Position numbers and translations under genes: made by a program
Assembly: GCA_902781945.1 (NCBI GenBank)
Contig: CACZLE010000025.1
Location: forward strand, 1-33,124
Length of the DNA stretch: 33,124 bases
Source: an uncultured Eubacteriales bacterium
Lineage (GTDB): Bacteria; Bacillota; Clostridia; Christensenellales; Aristaeellaceae
Reading direction: 5' to 3'
Notes under the pieces: generated by a model
Databases searched by the model: none
What the model was told of the DNA's origin: nothing
The model's input: the letters and a program-made list of their open reading frames with translations, nothing else
Shown here: positions 25,390 through 33,033 of the stretch, one piece after another
Position numbering within the stretch: the stretch's first letter is position 1
How the letters are laid out: every line of letters begins with the position of its first letter

Positions 25390-25486
25390 GCGGTTTTTGC
25401 GCTCATCCTGTGCGCTGATGAAAGCAAAGTACAATAAACAGAAAATTGGCGGAGAAAGGAACGCCCCCGTCCGCCCTTTCTTCGAT

Positions 25487-26167
25487 TCAGTCCAGCTCCA
25501 CCTCCACCGCTTGATCCAGCGTCAGGCTGTCGGGGGTGACGAGACAGTCCCGGGCAAGCACCTGCACGCCTGCCTCGGCGGCATGGCGCAGGGCGTCGGC
25601 AAAGGCGGGATGGGTGCGGCGGTTGGGGCGGAAAACATGGACGCCCTTCATCTGAATGACGATGAGCAGGACGGCTGCATGGCCCGCCTGCACGGCGTTT
25701 TCCAACTCGCGCAGATGCTTGACGCCGCGCTCGGTGGGGGCGTCGGGGAAAAGCGCCACGCCGTCCTCCTCCAGCGTGCAGCCCTTGACCTCCACATAGA
25801 GCTTCTTTTCGCCCAGGTTCGCGCAGAAATCCAGCCGGGACTCGCCGAAAACCGCCTCCGGACGCAGGCCGGTGATGCCCGGAAACAGCCGGGGCAGGGC
25901 CTCCGCGGCGGCCTTGTTGGGGGCTTGGCTGTCCATATTGACGAGCAAATCGCCCTTTTCCACCGCTACCAGATCGTATCGGGTCTTGCGGGCGGGATTG
26001 ACGCCCTCCGCCAGCCAGACCCGGGTGCCGGGGATCAGCAATTCCCGGCAGCGCCCGGTGTTTTTTACATGTACGGTTTCCGGATGGCCGTCGATGCGCA
26101 CGCTGGCGATGAATCGGTTGGGCCGGGCCGCGAATTCCGCGGGGATCACATGTTGATACAGTTTCAT
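25487..26167 (-). CDS. sfsA: SfsA family protein (putative nuclease)
   Basis: The 226-aa protein has the SfsA hallmarks: FIASVRIDGHPETVHVKNTGR near the N-terminus, PGTRVWLAEG, RKTRYDLVAVE, PNKAAAEALP, then ESRLDFCA and YVEVKGCTLEEDGVALFPDA, which supply the acidic and lysine residues of a PD-(D/E)xK-like site, and TERGVKHLREL. SfsA was named for maltose metabolism in Escherichia coli and is thought to act on nucleic acids; its role here is unknown. The start at 26167 follows GGAGG by 8 nt. Promoter TTGACA/TATCAT lies directly upstream and overlaps the divergent truA promoter. Confidence 0.93.
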   Translation of the reverse strand: MKLYQHVIPAEFAARPNRFIASVRIDGHPETVHVKNTGRCRELLIPGTRVWLAEGVNPARKTRYDLVAVEKGDLLVNMDSQAPNKAAAEALPRLFPGITGLRPEAVFGESRLDFCANLGEKKLYVEVKGCTLEEDGVALFPDAPTERGVKHLRELENAVQAGHAAVLLIVIQMKGVHVFRPNRRTHPAFADALRHAAEAGVQVLARDCLVTPDSLTLDQAVEVELD

Positions 26168-26188
26168 GTTTTCGCCTCCGTCAGCCGC

Positions 26189-26218
26189 ATGATACACGCG
26201 GGAAGCCCCTTGTGTCAA
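26189..26218 (-). promoter_or_regulatory. sfsA promoter
   Basis: TTGACA (26213-26218), an 18-nt spacer and TATCAT (26189-26194) on the minus strand. The -35 box overlaps the -35 region of the divergent truA promoter. Confidence 0.75.
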
Positions 26219-26239
26219 GGCCGCGGCCCATGGTATAAT
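26210..26239 (+). promoter_or_regulatory. truA promoter
   Basis: TATAAT (26234-26239) is clear; TTGTGT (26210-26215) at 18-nt spacing is the likely -35. AGGAG at 26259-26263 serves as ribosome binding site. Confidence 0.65.
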
Positions 26240-26269
26240 GCCCCTTGGAAAAAATCCAAGGAGCGCGCC

Positions 26270-27049
26270 ATGGAAGACTACAACAAGATCCTTTTGACCA
26301 TCGAATACGACGGTTCGGGCTTTGCGGGCTGGCAGCGGCAGGCCAATTTTCGCACCATTCAGGGCGAGGTGGAAAAGGCCGTGAGCCGCGCCGTGGGCCG
26401 GGAGACCACCATCTGGGGGGCCAGCCGCACGGACGCCGGGGTCAACGCCACGGGCCAGCGGGCGCATTTTTACAATTACAGCACCATTCCGGCGGAGAAA
26501 TTCCCCTTTGTGCTCAACACCATGCTGCCGCCGGACGTGCGCATCCGCGCCGCCCGGGAGATCCCGGAGGGCATCCATGCCCGCTTCTCCTGCCGGGGAA
26601 AAATCTATACCTATCGCATTTTCAACAACCGCCACGCCAGCGCCATGCGGCGGCATTTCACCACCCATATCCCGGTGCCGGCGGACGAAAATAAAATGCG
26701 GGAGGCGGCCCGCCGCTTCCTGGGCACCCATGACTATGCCGCCTTCCAGGCCGCGGGCGGCACGGCAAAGACCACCATCCGCAGCATTTACGGCCTGGAT
26801 GTCACCCGCCAGGGCGACGATATCACCCTGGTCGTGCGGGGCAACGCGTTTTTGTATAACATGGTGCGCATCATGGCGGGCACGCTGATCGCCATCGGCC
26901 AGGACCGCCTGTCCCCGGACTGCATCGACGAGGCCCTGGAAACCGGCAACCGCCTGGTGCTGGGCGTCACCGCGCCCCCGCAAGGGCTGGAGCTGACCAG
27001 AATCTTTTATGACCTGCCCGGAGAGGAGCCGCCAGGGGATATGCGGTAA
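26270..27049 (+). CDS. truA: tRNA pseudouridine(38-40) synthase TruA
   Basis: A 259-aa enzyme that converts uridines 38-40 of the tRNA anticodon arm to pseudouridine. The catalytic aspartate is Asp55 in ASRTDAGVNATGQ; most relatives have GRTDAGVHA, so Ser and Asn replace Gly and His here. Other family blocks are LTIEYDGSGFAGWQRQ, FSCRGKIYTYRIFN, and NAFLYNMVRIMAGTLIAIG. AGGAG lies 6 nt before the ATG. Length is standard. It is transcribed from its own promoter, divergent from sfsA, and precedes pgk by about 120 nt. Confidence 0.95.
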   Translation: MEDYNKILLTIEYDGSGFAGWQRQANFRTIQGEVEKAVSRAVGRETTIWGASRTDAGVNATGQRAHFYNYSTIPAEKFPFVLNTMLPPDVRIRAAREIPEGIHARFSCRGKIYTYRIFNNRHASAMRRHFTTHIPVPADENKMREAARRFLGTHDYAAFQAAGGTAKTTIRSIYGLDVTRQGDDITLVVRGNAFLYNMVRIMAGTLIAIGQDRLSPDCIDEALETGNRLVLGVTAPPQGLELTRIFYDLPGEEPPGDMR

Positions 27050-27086
27050 AATTATCAAATTATCCCGCATTTTGCTCTCAAACCGC

Positions 27087-27115
27087 TTGTGTAATCGATA
27101 AAAATGGGTTATAAT
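27087..27115 (+). promoter_or_regulatory. pgk promoter
   Basis: TTGTGT (27087-27092), a 17-nt spacer and TATAAT (27110-27115). The predicted start of transcription near 27121 leaves about 50 nt before the likely pgk start codon. Confidence 0.75.
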
Positions 27116-27169
27116 TGACGTGTTGTGGGCAAAAAAGGCCCGCGAGATCGAACCAGTTCCCGATTTCAA

Positions 27170-28456
27170 TTGAAAAAGGACGTGTCCGTACAGGGCAAAA
27201 AAGTGCTGGTGCGCGTTGACTTCAACGTGCCCATGGACAAGGAGACCGGCACCAAGATCACCGATGAAAACCGCATCCTGGGCGCTCTGCCCACCATCAA
27301 ATACCTGGTGGACAACGGCGCGGCTGTGATCCTGTGCAGCCATATGGGCAAGCCCCACAATGTGTTTAACGATACCCTGAAGCTGAACAAGAAGGAAAAG
27401 GCCAAGATCGAAGCCCTGCCCGCCGAGGAGCAGGCCGCCGCCACCGAGGCCGCCCTGGAAAAGGCCAAGAAGGACGTGAAGAAGCTGTCCCTGGCGCCCG
27501 TTGCCGCCCGCCTCAGCGAGCTGCTGGGCCAGGAAGTCATCATGACCAAGGACGTCATCGGTCCCGACGCTCAGGCCAAGGCTGCCGCCCTCAAGCCCGG
27601 CCAGGTGATGCTGCTGGAGAACCTGCGCTTCCATGCCGAGGAAGAAAAGAACGATCCCGCCTTCGCCAAGGCGCTGGCTTCCTTGGCTGAATTGTACGTG
27701 AACGATGCCTTCGGCACCGCCCACCGCGCCCATGCCTCCACCGCCGGCGTGGCCGATTATCTTCCTGCCGTCAGCGGCTATCTGATCGAAAAAGAGCTCA
27801 AGTTCTTGGGCGGCGCGCTGGAGAATCCCCAGCGTCCCTTCGTGGCCATCCTGGGCGGCGCCAAGGTCAGCAGCAAGATCGGCGTCATCACCAACCTGAT
27901 CGACAAGGTGGATGCCCTGGTCATCGGCGGCGGCATGGCCTATACCTTCATCAAGGCCATGGGCGGCTCCGTGGGCGACAGCCTGCTGGAAGAGGACAAG
28001 ATCGACCTCTCCAAGGAGATCATGGAAAAGGCCAAGGCCAAGGGCGTCAAGTTCCTGCTGCCCATCGACACCGTGATCGCGGACGAATTCAGCAACGACG
28101 CCAACACCAAGGTGGTGCCCACCAGCGAGATCCCCGACGGCTGGCAGGGTGTGGACATCGGCCCCGAAACCCAGAAGCTCTTCGCCGAGACCATTAAGTC
28201 CGCCAAGACCGTGGTTTGGAACGGCCCCATGGGCGTGTTTGAATTTGCCAACTTCGCCAAGGGCACCATCGCCGTGGCCGAAGCCCTGGCGGAAGCCGAC
28301 TGCATCTCCATCGTGGGCGGCGGCGACAGCGCCGCGGCTGTGACCCAGCTGGGCTTCAAGGACAAGATCAGCCACATCTCCACCGGCGGCGGCGCTTCCC
28401 TGGAATTCCTGGAAGGCAAGACCCTGCCCGGCGTTGCGGCGCTGAACGACAAATAA
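27170..28456 (+). CDS. pgk: phosphoglycerate kinase
   Basis: This glycolytic enzyme transfers phosphate from 1,3-bisphosphoglycerate to ADP. Signatures include [16 protein letters not shown] near the N-terminus, [55 protein letters not shown] and the GGGDSAAAV nucleotide loop. At 428 aa it is longer than the usual 390-400 because of a charged Lys/Glu/Ala-rich insertion of about 30 residues (near 65-100). The start is uncertain: TTG at 27170 gives a conserved N-terminus but has no clear ribosome binding site. A GTG at 27125 would add 15 unconserved residues and would lie almost at the transcription start. It forms a glycolytic cluster with tpiA. Confidence 0.93.
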   Translation: MKKDVSVQGKKVLVRVDFNVPMDKETGTKITDENRILGALPTIKYLVDNGAAVILCSHMGKPHNVFNDTLKLNKKEKAKIEALPAEEQAAATEAALEKAKKDVKKLSLAPVAARLSELLGQEVIMTKDVIGPDAQAKAAALKPGQVMLLENLRFHAEEEKNDPAFAKALASLAELYVNDAFGTAHRAHASTAGVADYLPAVSGYLIEKELKFLGGALENPQRPFVAILGGAKVSSKIGVITNLIDKVDALVIGGGMAYTFIKAMGGSVGDSLLEEDKIDLSKEIMEKAKAKGVKFLLPIDTVIADEFSNDANTKVVPTSEIPDGWQGVDIGPETQKLFAETIKSAKTVVWNGPMGVFEFANFAKGTIAVAEALAEADCISIVGGGDSAAAVTQLGFKDKISHISTGGGASLEFLEGKTLPGVAALNDK

Positions 28457-28465
28457 TATATCCCA

Positions 28466-28494
28466 TTGAGAGGCCGTGCAAAGCGGCCTCTCAA
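28466..28494. repeat. 11-bp hairpin between pgk and tpiA
   Basis: TTGAGAGGCCG and CGGCCTCTCAA form a perfect 11-bp stem with a 7-nt loop. No T run follows, so this is more likely an mRNA processing or stability element than a terminator, allowing pgk-tpiA co-transcription. Confidence 0.7.
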
Positions 28495-28525
28495 TCGGTC
28501 CAGAATTTGAAAGGAGATAATTATT

Positions 28526-29272
28526 ATGCGCACTCCCATTATCGCCGGCAACTGGAAGATGAACAAGACCCCCAATGAAGCCACCGAGCTGATCCAGGAG
28601 CTCAAGCCCCTGGTGAAGGACGCCAAGTGCACCGTGGTGGTGTGCGTTCCCGCCCTGTGCGTGCACGCGGCCAAGCAGGCCGTGCGCGGCAGCAAGATCA
28701 AGGTGGGCGTGCAGAACATGCACTGGGAGCCCAAGGGCGCTTACACCGGCGAGCTTTCCGCCGATATGCTCAAGGCCTGCGGCGTGGACTATGTGATCGT
28801 GGGCCACTCTGAGCGCCGTCAGTACTTTGGCGAGACCGACGAGACCGTCAACAAGCGCGCCCTGGCCGCCATCCATGCGGGCATCACCCCCATCATCTGC
28901 GTGGGCGAGCGCAAGGAACAGCGCGAAAACGGCTACACCGACGACCTGGTGGCCTATCAGACCCTGACCGCCCTGACCGGCATGACCCCCGACGAGATCA
29001 AGAAGGTCGTCATCGCCTATGAACCCGTGTGGGCCATCGGCACCGGCCTCACCGCCACCGACGAGCAGGCCAACGAGACCATCGGCGTCATCCGCGCCGC
29101 CATCGCCCGCAAGTACGGCAAGCGCGTGGCCGACAAGGTGCGCATCCAGTACGGCGGCAGCATGAACCCCAAGAACGCCAGCGGCCTGATGGCCCAGCCC
29201 GAGATCGACGGCGGCCTGATCGGCGGCGCGTCCCTCAAGGCTGAGGACTTCAGCAAGGTCGTCAATTTCTAA
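28526..29272 (+). CDS. tpiA: triosephosphate isomerase
   Basis: The 248-aa enzyme interconverts dihydroxyacetone phosphate and glyceraldehyde 3-phosphate. All active-site blocks are present: GNWKMN with Lys11, VGHSERR with the electrophilic histidine, and [11 protein letters not shown] with the catalytic glutamate and the start of the mobile loop. [10 protein letters not shown] and the phosphate-binding [10 protein letters not shown] close the barrel. AAGGAG lies 11 nt before the ATG. It follows pgk by 69 nt, a common Firmicutes arrangement. Its last codons, GTCAATTTC, are repeated directly and in inverted form in the downstream palindrome cluster. Confidence 0.97.
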   Translation: MRTPIIAGNWKMNKTPNEATELIQELKPLVKDAKCTVVVCVPALCVHAAKQAVRGSKIKVGVQNMHWEPKGAYTGELSADMLKACGVDYVIVGHSERRQYFGETDETVNKRALAAIHAGITPIICVGERKEQRENGYTDDLVAYQTLTALTGMTPDEIKKVVIAYEPVWAIGTGLTATDEQANETIGVIRAAIARKYGKRVADKVRIQYGGSMNPKNASGLMAQPEIDGGLIGGASLKAEDFSKVVNF

Positions 29273-29279
29273 TACCGAT

Positions 29280-29313
29280 CGCTGAAAAGCAACATGCATG
29301 TTGCTTTTCAGCG
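29280..29313. repeat. 34-nt perfect palindrome
   Basis: Seventeen bases starting CGCTGAAAAGC at 29280 are the exact mirror of the seventeen ending TTTTCAGCG at 29313, with no loop. An 11-bp direct repeat, CGTCAATTTCT, flanks it at 29260-29270 (the end of tpiA) and 29317-29327. Confidence 0.85.
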
Positions 29314-29317
29314 GCAC

Positions 29318-29390
29318 GTCAATTTCTTGTAAAATGGGCCTTTTAGTGCATTTTGCACTGAAAGACCTCATTTTACGGCCAGAAATTGAC
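29318..29390. repeat. 73-nt long stem-loop
   Basis: GTCAATTTCT/AGAAATTGAC (10 bp) closes the structure, GTAAAATG/CATTTTAC (8 bp) continues it, and CTTTTAGTGCA-TTT-TGCACTGAAAG caps it with one wobble pair. The outer arm repeats the final bases of tpiA. Confidence 0.8.
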
Positions 29391-29396
29391 ATAGGA

Positions 29397-29475
29397 AGCA
29401 ACCTTCGGTTGCTCCTCGGCGACGTACACGCCGTCGCCTGCGGATTGAAATCAAGGGGCTTCGCAGCCCCTTGAT
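29397..29475. repeat. three consecutive hairpins
   Basis: AGCAACC-TTC-GGTTGCT (29397-29413), GGCGACG with CGTCGCC (29418-29438), and ATCAAGGGGCT-TCGC-AGCCCCTTGAT (29450-29475). Together with the two upstream structures they fill the 250-nt gap between tpiA and the next gene. Confidence 0.75.
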
Positions 29476-29522
29476 GATTCCTGCCGAATTAGTCTGCTTT
29501 TTATATTCATAAGGAGCTATAA

Positions 29523-29813
29523 ATGGAATTAACCGGAAAACAGCGGGCCGCCCTGCGCAGCCTGTGCAACACCCTGCAGCCCGTGCTCTACATCGGCAAG
29601 GAAGGCGTCACCGACGGCACCGTCAAGGAAGCCTACGACGCCCTGGAGGCCCGGGAGCTGATCAAATGTTCCCTTAACGACGCCGCTCCCCTCACCGCCC
29701 GGGAAGCCTGCAGCCTGCTGTGCGAAAAGCTGGGCGCGGAGCCTGTGCAATGCATTGGGCGCAAGTTCAGCATCTATCGCCGCAACGAGAAGGAGCCCAA
29801 GCTGCAATTTTGA
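29523..29813 (+). CDS. yhbY: YhbY/CRM-domain RNA-binding protein
   Basis: A 96-aa protein made of one CRM domain, as in YhbY (YqeI in Bacillus), associated with pre-50S ribosomal subunits. Family traits are LTGKQRAALRSLCNTLQPVL at the start, the YIGKEGVTDGTVKEAYDALE region with a GxxG-like loop, ELIKCSLN, and the C-terminal VQCIGRKFSIYRRNEKEPK. AAGGAG lies 8 nt before the ATG. It is closed by a strong terminator 40 nt after the stop. Confidence 0.92.
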   Translation: MELTGKQRAALRSLCNTLQPVLYIGKEGVTDGTVKEAYDALEARELIKCSLNDAAPLTAREACSLLCEKLGAEPVQCIGRKFSIYRRNEKEPKLQF

Positions 29814-29849
29814 TCCCTGACAGCCCAGGGCTGTCCCCATGTGTATAAG

Positions 29850-29885
29850 CAAGCGGAGCCGACAGATTGCCGGCTCCGCTTTTTG
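29850..29885 (+). terminator. terminator of yhbY
   Basis: AGCGGAGCCG (29852-29861) pairs perfectly with CGGCTCCGCT (29871-29880) around a 9-nt loop and is followed by TTTT. The same stem faces the convergent adenine deaminase gene but has no T run on that strand. Confidence 0.85.
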
Positions 29886-29905
29886 CGTTGGCGCTCTATT
29901 GAAGG

Positions 29906-31678
29906 TCAGTCGATCCGCTGCGGGATAAACTGCAGGGTTTCGCCGCGGACCATGCCGCGGTCAGTGATGATGATGCCGGGGCGCACGGGCAGGGCCAGGA
30001 TGGCGATGGCCAGCAGCATGGGGCTGCGATGGTCGCTGGCATATTCCACGGCCTCGTCCATCTTCTGGATGGCGGGGGCCAGCTGATCCACGGGCAGCGG
30101 GCTCATCAGGCCGGCCACGGGCAGGGGCAGGGAATAGACCACCTTGCCGTTTTCCACAAAGCACATGCCGCCGCCGATGCGTTCCAGCTCCTTGGCAGCC
30201 ACGTAAGCGTCGTTGATGTCGCGGTAGGCGATGGTCATGTTGTGGCTGTCGTGGCTGATGGTGCTGGCCACGCAGCCGTGCAGCAGATAGAAGTCGCTGC
30301 AGATCACGGTGGTCATATCGCCGGAGCCGTGGCGGTTGACCACGCTGATATACTGGTTTTCGCTCAGATCCGGGATCACCACCCGGCCATTCTCCACCGG
30401 GAAGGACTTGTACACCAGCTCCTGGCCGGGCTTCATGCTGTCCCGGGAGGCGCTGAACACCAGCAGCTTTTCTTCCTTTTTATCGCTGCGCAGGCCGAAA
30501 ACCTCGGGACCGGTGATCTGGGGGATGTTGACGGTGTTGACGCCGGGCATGGCCGCCTCGTGGGCCGCCTCGCCCACAAGCTGGCCGTCCTTGGCCACCA
30601 GCTTGCCCGCCACGTACACGGCCAGCGGGCGCTTGTCAAACTGCAGATCGCTGACCAGCTGCATATCCGCCGCATAGCCGGGAGCGATGGCGCCTCCATC
30701 CTCAAAATGCAGCTCCCGGGCGGCGTTGCAGGTGCCAAAGCGCATGGCGTCCATGGGATCGATGCCGCCCTTGACGCACTCGTTGACCACGTGGCTGATG
30801 TGGCCGGTGGTCAGCAGGTCCGCGGCGTGCACGTCGTCGGTGCACAGGGACACCTGATCCCGCACGGGCACGCCCTGCACGCCCTTCATGAACTCCTGCA
30901 CGGTGTCGGACAGGGAGGAGGACTTGATATTCACGTGCATGCCCAGGCGCAGCTTTTCCACCAGCTCGCCCGCCATGCGCACCTCATGGTCGCTGACGGG
31001 GCCGCCGCAGAGATAGGCGCACAGATCCTGGCCCATCACATAAGGCGCGTGACCCTGGATGAAGCCGCCCGCTTCCTCGCCGGCGGCCACGATATCATGC
31101 ATGCGGGGATCGTCGTTGATGACGCCGATGTAATCCATCACCTCGGCCACGCCGATGACGCCGTCCTTGCGCAACAGCTTGGCCACTTCTTCCTTAAAGA
31201 AGGCCGCGCCCGCGCCCTCCAGATGGGGCACGGCGGGCACGCAGCTGGGAGCCAGGGTGAAGATGCGCAGGGGAGAGCGCCGGGCGCTGTCCAGCATGTA
31301 ATCCACACCGGGAATGCCCATCACGTTGGCGATCTCGTGGGGATCGGTGACGGCGGTGGTGGTGCCCCACACCACGGCGGCCTTGCCGAAGTTTTCAGGC
31401 ACCATCATGGTGGATTCCACGTGCATATGCACGTCGATGAAGCCGGGCAGCAGATAGTTGCCCTGGCCGTCCACGGTTTCCCGGGCGGCGGGCTGGCAGC
31501 TTTCGCCGTGCATGCGCACGCGCACCACCACGCCGTCCAGAATATCCACGCCCGCGGGATAAATTTCGCCCGTCAGCACGTTCACCAGCTGCACGTTGTC
31601 GATGGACAGATCGCAGGGGATCTTGCCCAGGGCGGCGCGAGTGAGGCGGGAGCGATCCTTGTTTTTGATCAGTTTCAT
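29906..31678 (-). CDS. ade: adenine deaminase
   Basis: The 590-aa amidohydrolase converts adenine to hypoxanthine and ammonia. The metal-binding HxH site lies in PGFIDVHMHVES (near residue 80-90), followed by TTTAVTDPHEIANVMG, the EVMDY segment, GHAP, and the SLCTDDVHAADLLTTGHI region of the catalytic aspartate. The C-terminal domain holds HDSHNMTIAY and GGGMCFVENGKV, both typical of Ade and its relatives. AAAGGA lies about 9 nt before the ATG. The gene follows the NCS2 permease by 26 nt, so imported adenine could be deaminated directly. Confidence 0.95.
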   Translation of the reverse strand: MKLIKNKDRSRLTRAALGKIPCDLSIDNVQLVNVLTGEIYPAGVDILDGVVVRVRMHGESCQPAARETVDGQGNYLLPGFIDVHMHVESTMMVPENFGKAAVVWGTTTAVTDPHEIANVMGIPGVDYMLDSARRSPLRIFTLAPSCVPAVPHLEGAGAAFFKEEVAKLLRKDGVIGVAEVMDYIGVINDDPRMHDIVAAGEEAGGFIQGHAPYVMGQDLCAYLCGGPVSDHEVRMAGELVEKLRLGMHVNIKSSSLSDTVQEFMKGVQGVPVRDQVSLCTDDVHAADLLTTGHISHVVNECVKGGIDPMDAMRFGTCNAARELHFEDGGAIAPGYAADMQLVSDLQFDKRPLAVYVAGKLVAKDGQLVGEAAHEAAMPGVNTVNIPQITGPEVFGLRSDKKEEKLLVFSASRDSMKPGQELVYKSFPVENGRVVIPDLSENQYISVVNRHGSGDMTTVICSDFYLLHGCVASTISHDSHNMTIAYRDINDAYVAAKELERIGGGMCFVENGKVVYSLPLPVAGLMSPLPVDQLAPAIQKMDEAVEYASDHRSPMLLAIAILALPVRPGIIITDRGMVRGETLQFIPQRID

Positions 31679-31704
31679 GATGAATTATCCTTTCTGCGCC
31701 GTTA

Positions 31705-33033
31705 TCAGCCGATGAACTGCAGGCAGCACAGCACGGTGATGATCAGGGTGAACAGGTTGGGAGCCTTGCGGCGGCTGTCGGTGAACAGATAGCGGGCGTA
31801 GTGGGTCACACAGTAGGCCACCAGGCCCAGGGCGATGCCGTTGGCGATGCCGCCGAAGATGGACACGATGACCATGAAGCCCACGGGGAACCATTCCACG
31901 CTCTTGAAGTCCACGTCCTTCAGGGTCTGCATCATGGAGATGCCGATGACGATCAGGGCGGGGGCGGTGGCGGCGGTGGGCACCATCAGGAACAGGGGCG
32001 CGAACAGCATGCTCAGGAAGAAGCAGCAGGCGGTGACCACGGCGGTCAGGCCCGTGCGGCCGCCGGCTTCCACGCCGGAGGCGGATTCCACATAGGTGGT
32101 CACGGTGGTCAGGCCGCACACCGCGCCCACCACGGTGGCGCAGCTGTCCACCAGGAAGATGCGGCCAATGGTGGGCAGGTTGCCGTTTTCATCCAGCATA
32201 CCGGCCTTGCCAGCCACGCCCAGGGCCGTGCCCAGGGTGGAGAAGAAGTCGGACATGAAGAACATCAGCATGAAGGTGAACAGGCCCGGCTTCAGCGCGC
32301 CCAGGATATCCAGCTTGAACACCACGTCCCCCAGGTTGGAGAAGGCGTTGGTGGTGATCAGGGATTCGGGCAGGGACACCTGGCCCATCAGGATGCCGAT
32401 GATGGTGATCAGGATAATGGAAATCAGCAGGGAGCCGCGGATGTGATAGGTGCGGCCATTGATGCGGATGCGCAGGAAGTAAAGGATGAGGGTGATGGCC
32501 AGGCCGATCCAGCTGAGCAGCACGGCGGGATTGGCGAAGTCCAGCACCAGGGCGAAGGAGGAGCCGCTGACGGAGATCATGCCCGCGTTGGCCAGGGACA
32601 GGCGGATCAGGAACGCGCCTACGGACGCGCCCACGCCGATCTTGAGCACCTTGGGAATGACTTCCACCACTTTTTCGCGGACCTTGAAAACGGAAAGAAG
32701 GACGAACACACAGCCGGAGATGAACACGATGCCCAGGCCCTGCTGCCAGGTGCAGATGCCCTGGGCCACCAGGGTGTAGGCCAGGATGGCGTTGGTGCCC
32801 ATGCCGGGAGCCAGGGCGAAGGGGGACTTGGCGTACAGGCCCATGGCCAAGGTGGACAGGCCGGAGATCAGGGCGGTGGCCAGCATAACGCCGGTGCCGT
32901 TCATGCCCGCGGCGGTCATGAAGCTGGCCTGGACCACCAGGATGTACGCCATGGTGGCGAAGGTGGTGATACCGGCCAGCAGCTCGGTGCGCACGTTGGT
33001 GCCGCTTGCTTTCAGGTCAAAGAACTTTTTCAT
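31705..33033 (-). CDS. NCS2-family purine permease (AzgA-type)
   Basis: A 442-aa membrane protein with about 14 hydrophobic segments, related to the AzgA/GhxP branch of NCS2 transporters that import adenine, guanine or hypoxanthine with protons. Signature stretches are ELLAGITTFATMAYILVVQ, SPFALAPGMGTNAILAYT, TTVTTYVESASGVEAGGRTG, and the FxLSMLFAPL helix. I chose the ATG at 33033 rather than an upstream in-frame start because MKKFFDLKASGTNVRTE matches the usual N-terminus and AGGCGG lies 9 nt before it. It is the first gene of an operon with adenine deaminase. A hairpin covers its ribosome binding site. Confidence 0.94.
   Translation of the reverse strand: MKKFFDLKASGTNVRTELLAGITTFATMAYILVVQASFMTAAGMNGTGVMLATALISGLSTLAMGLYAKSPFALAPGMGTNAILAYTLVAQGICTWQQGLGIVFISGCVFVLLSVFKVREKVVEVIPKVLKIGVGASVGAFLIRLSLANAGMISVSGSSFALVLDFANPAVLLSWIGLAITLILYFLRIRINGRTYHIRGSLLISIILITIIGILMGQVSLPESLITTNAFSNLGDVVFKLDILGALKPGLFTFMLMFFMSDFFSTLGTALGVAGKAGMLDENGNLPTIGRIFLVDSCATVVGAVCGLTTVTTYVESASGVEAGGRTGLTAVVTACCFFLSMLFAPLFLMVPTAATAPALIVIGISMMQTLKDVDFKSVEWFPVGFMVIVSIFGGIANGIALGLVAYCVTHYARYLFTDSRRKAPNLFTLIITVLCCLQFIG

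Noticed and set aside
25487..29401. 1304-codon open frame on the minus strand
   Set aside because: It runs antisense through tpiA, pgk and truA before entering SfsA. Only 25487-26167 matches a protein family; the rest is a GC-rich shadow.
29280..29475. CRISPR-like array after tpiA
   Set aside because: The repeats are palindromes of different sequence and spacing, not identical direct repeats with spacers.
30029..31792. 587-codon plus-strand frame opposite adenine deaminase
   Set aside because: It is rich in His, Gly and Ala as expected of an antisense shadow of GC-rich coding DNA, with no family motif or ribosome binding site.
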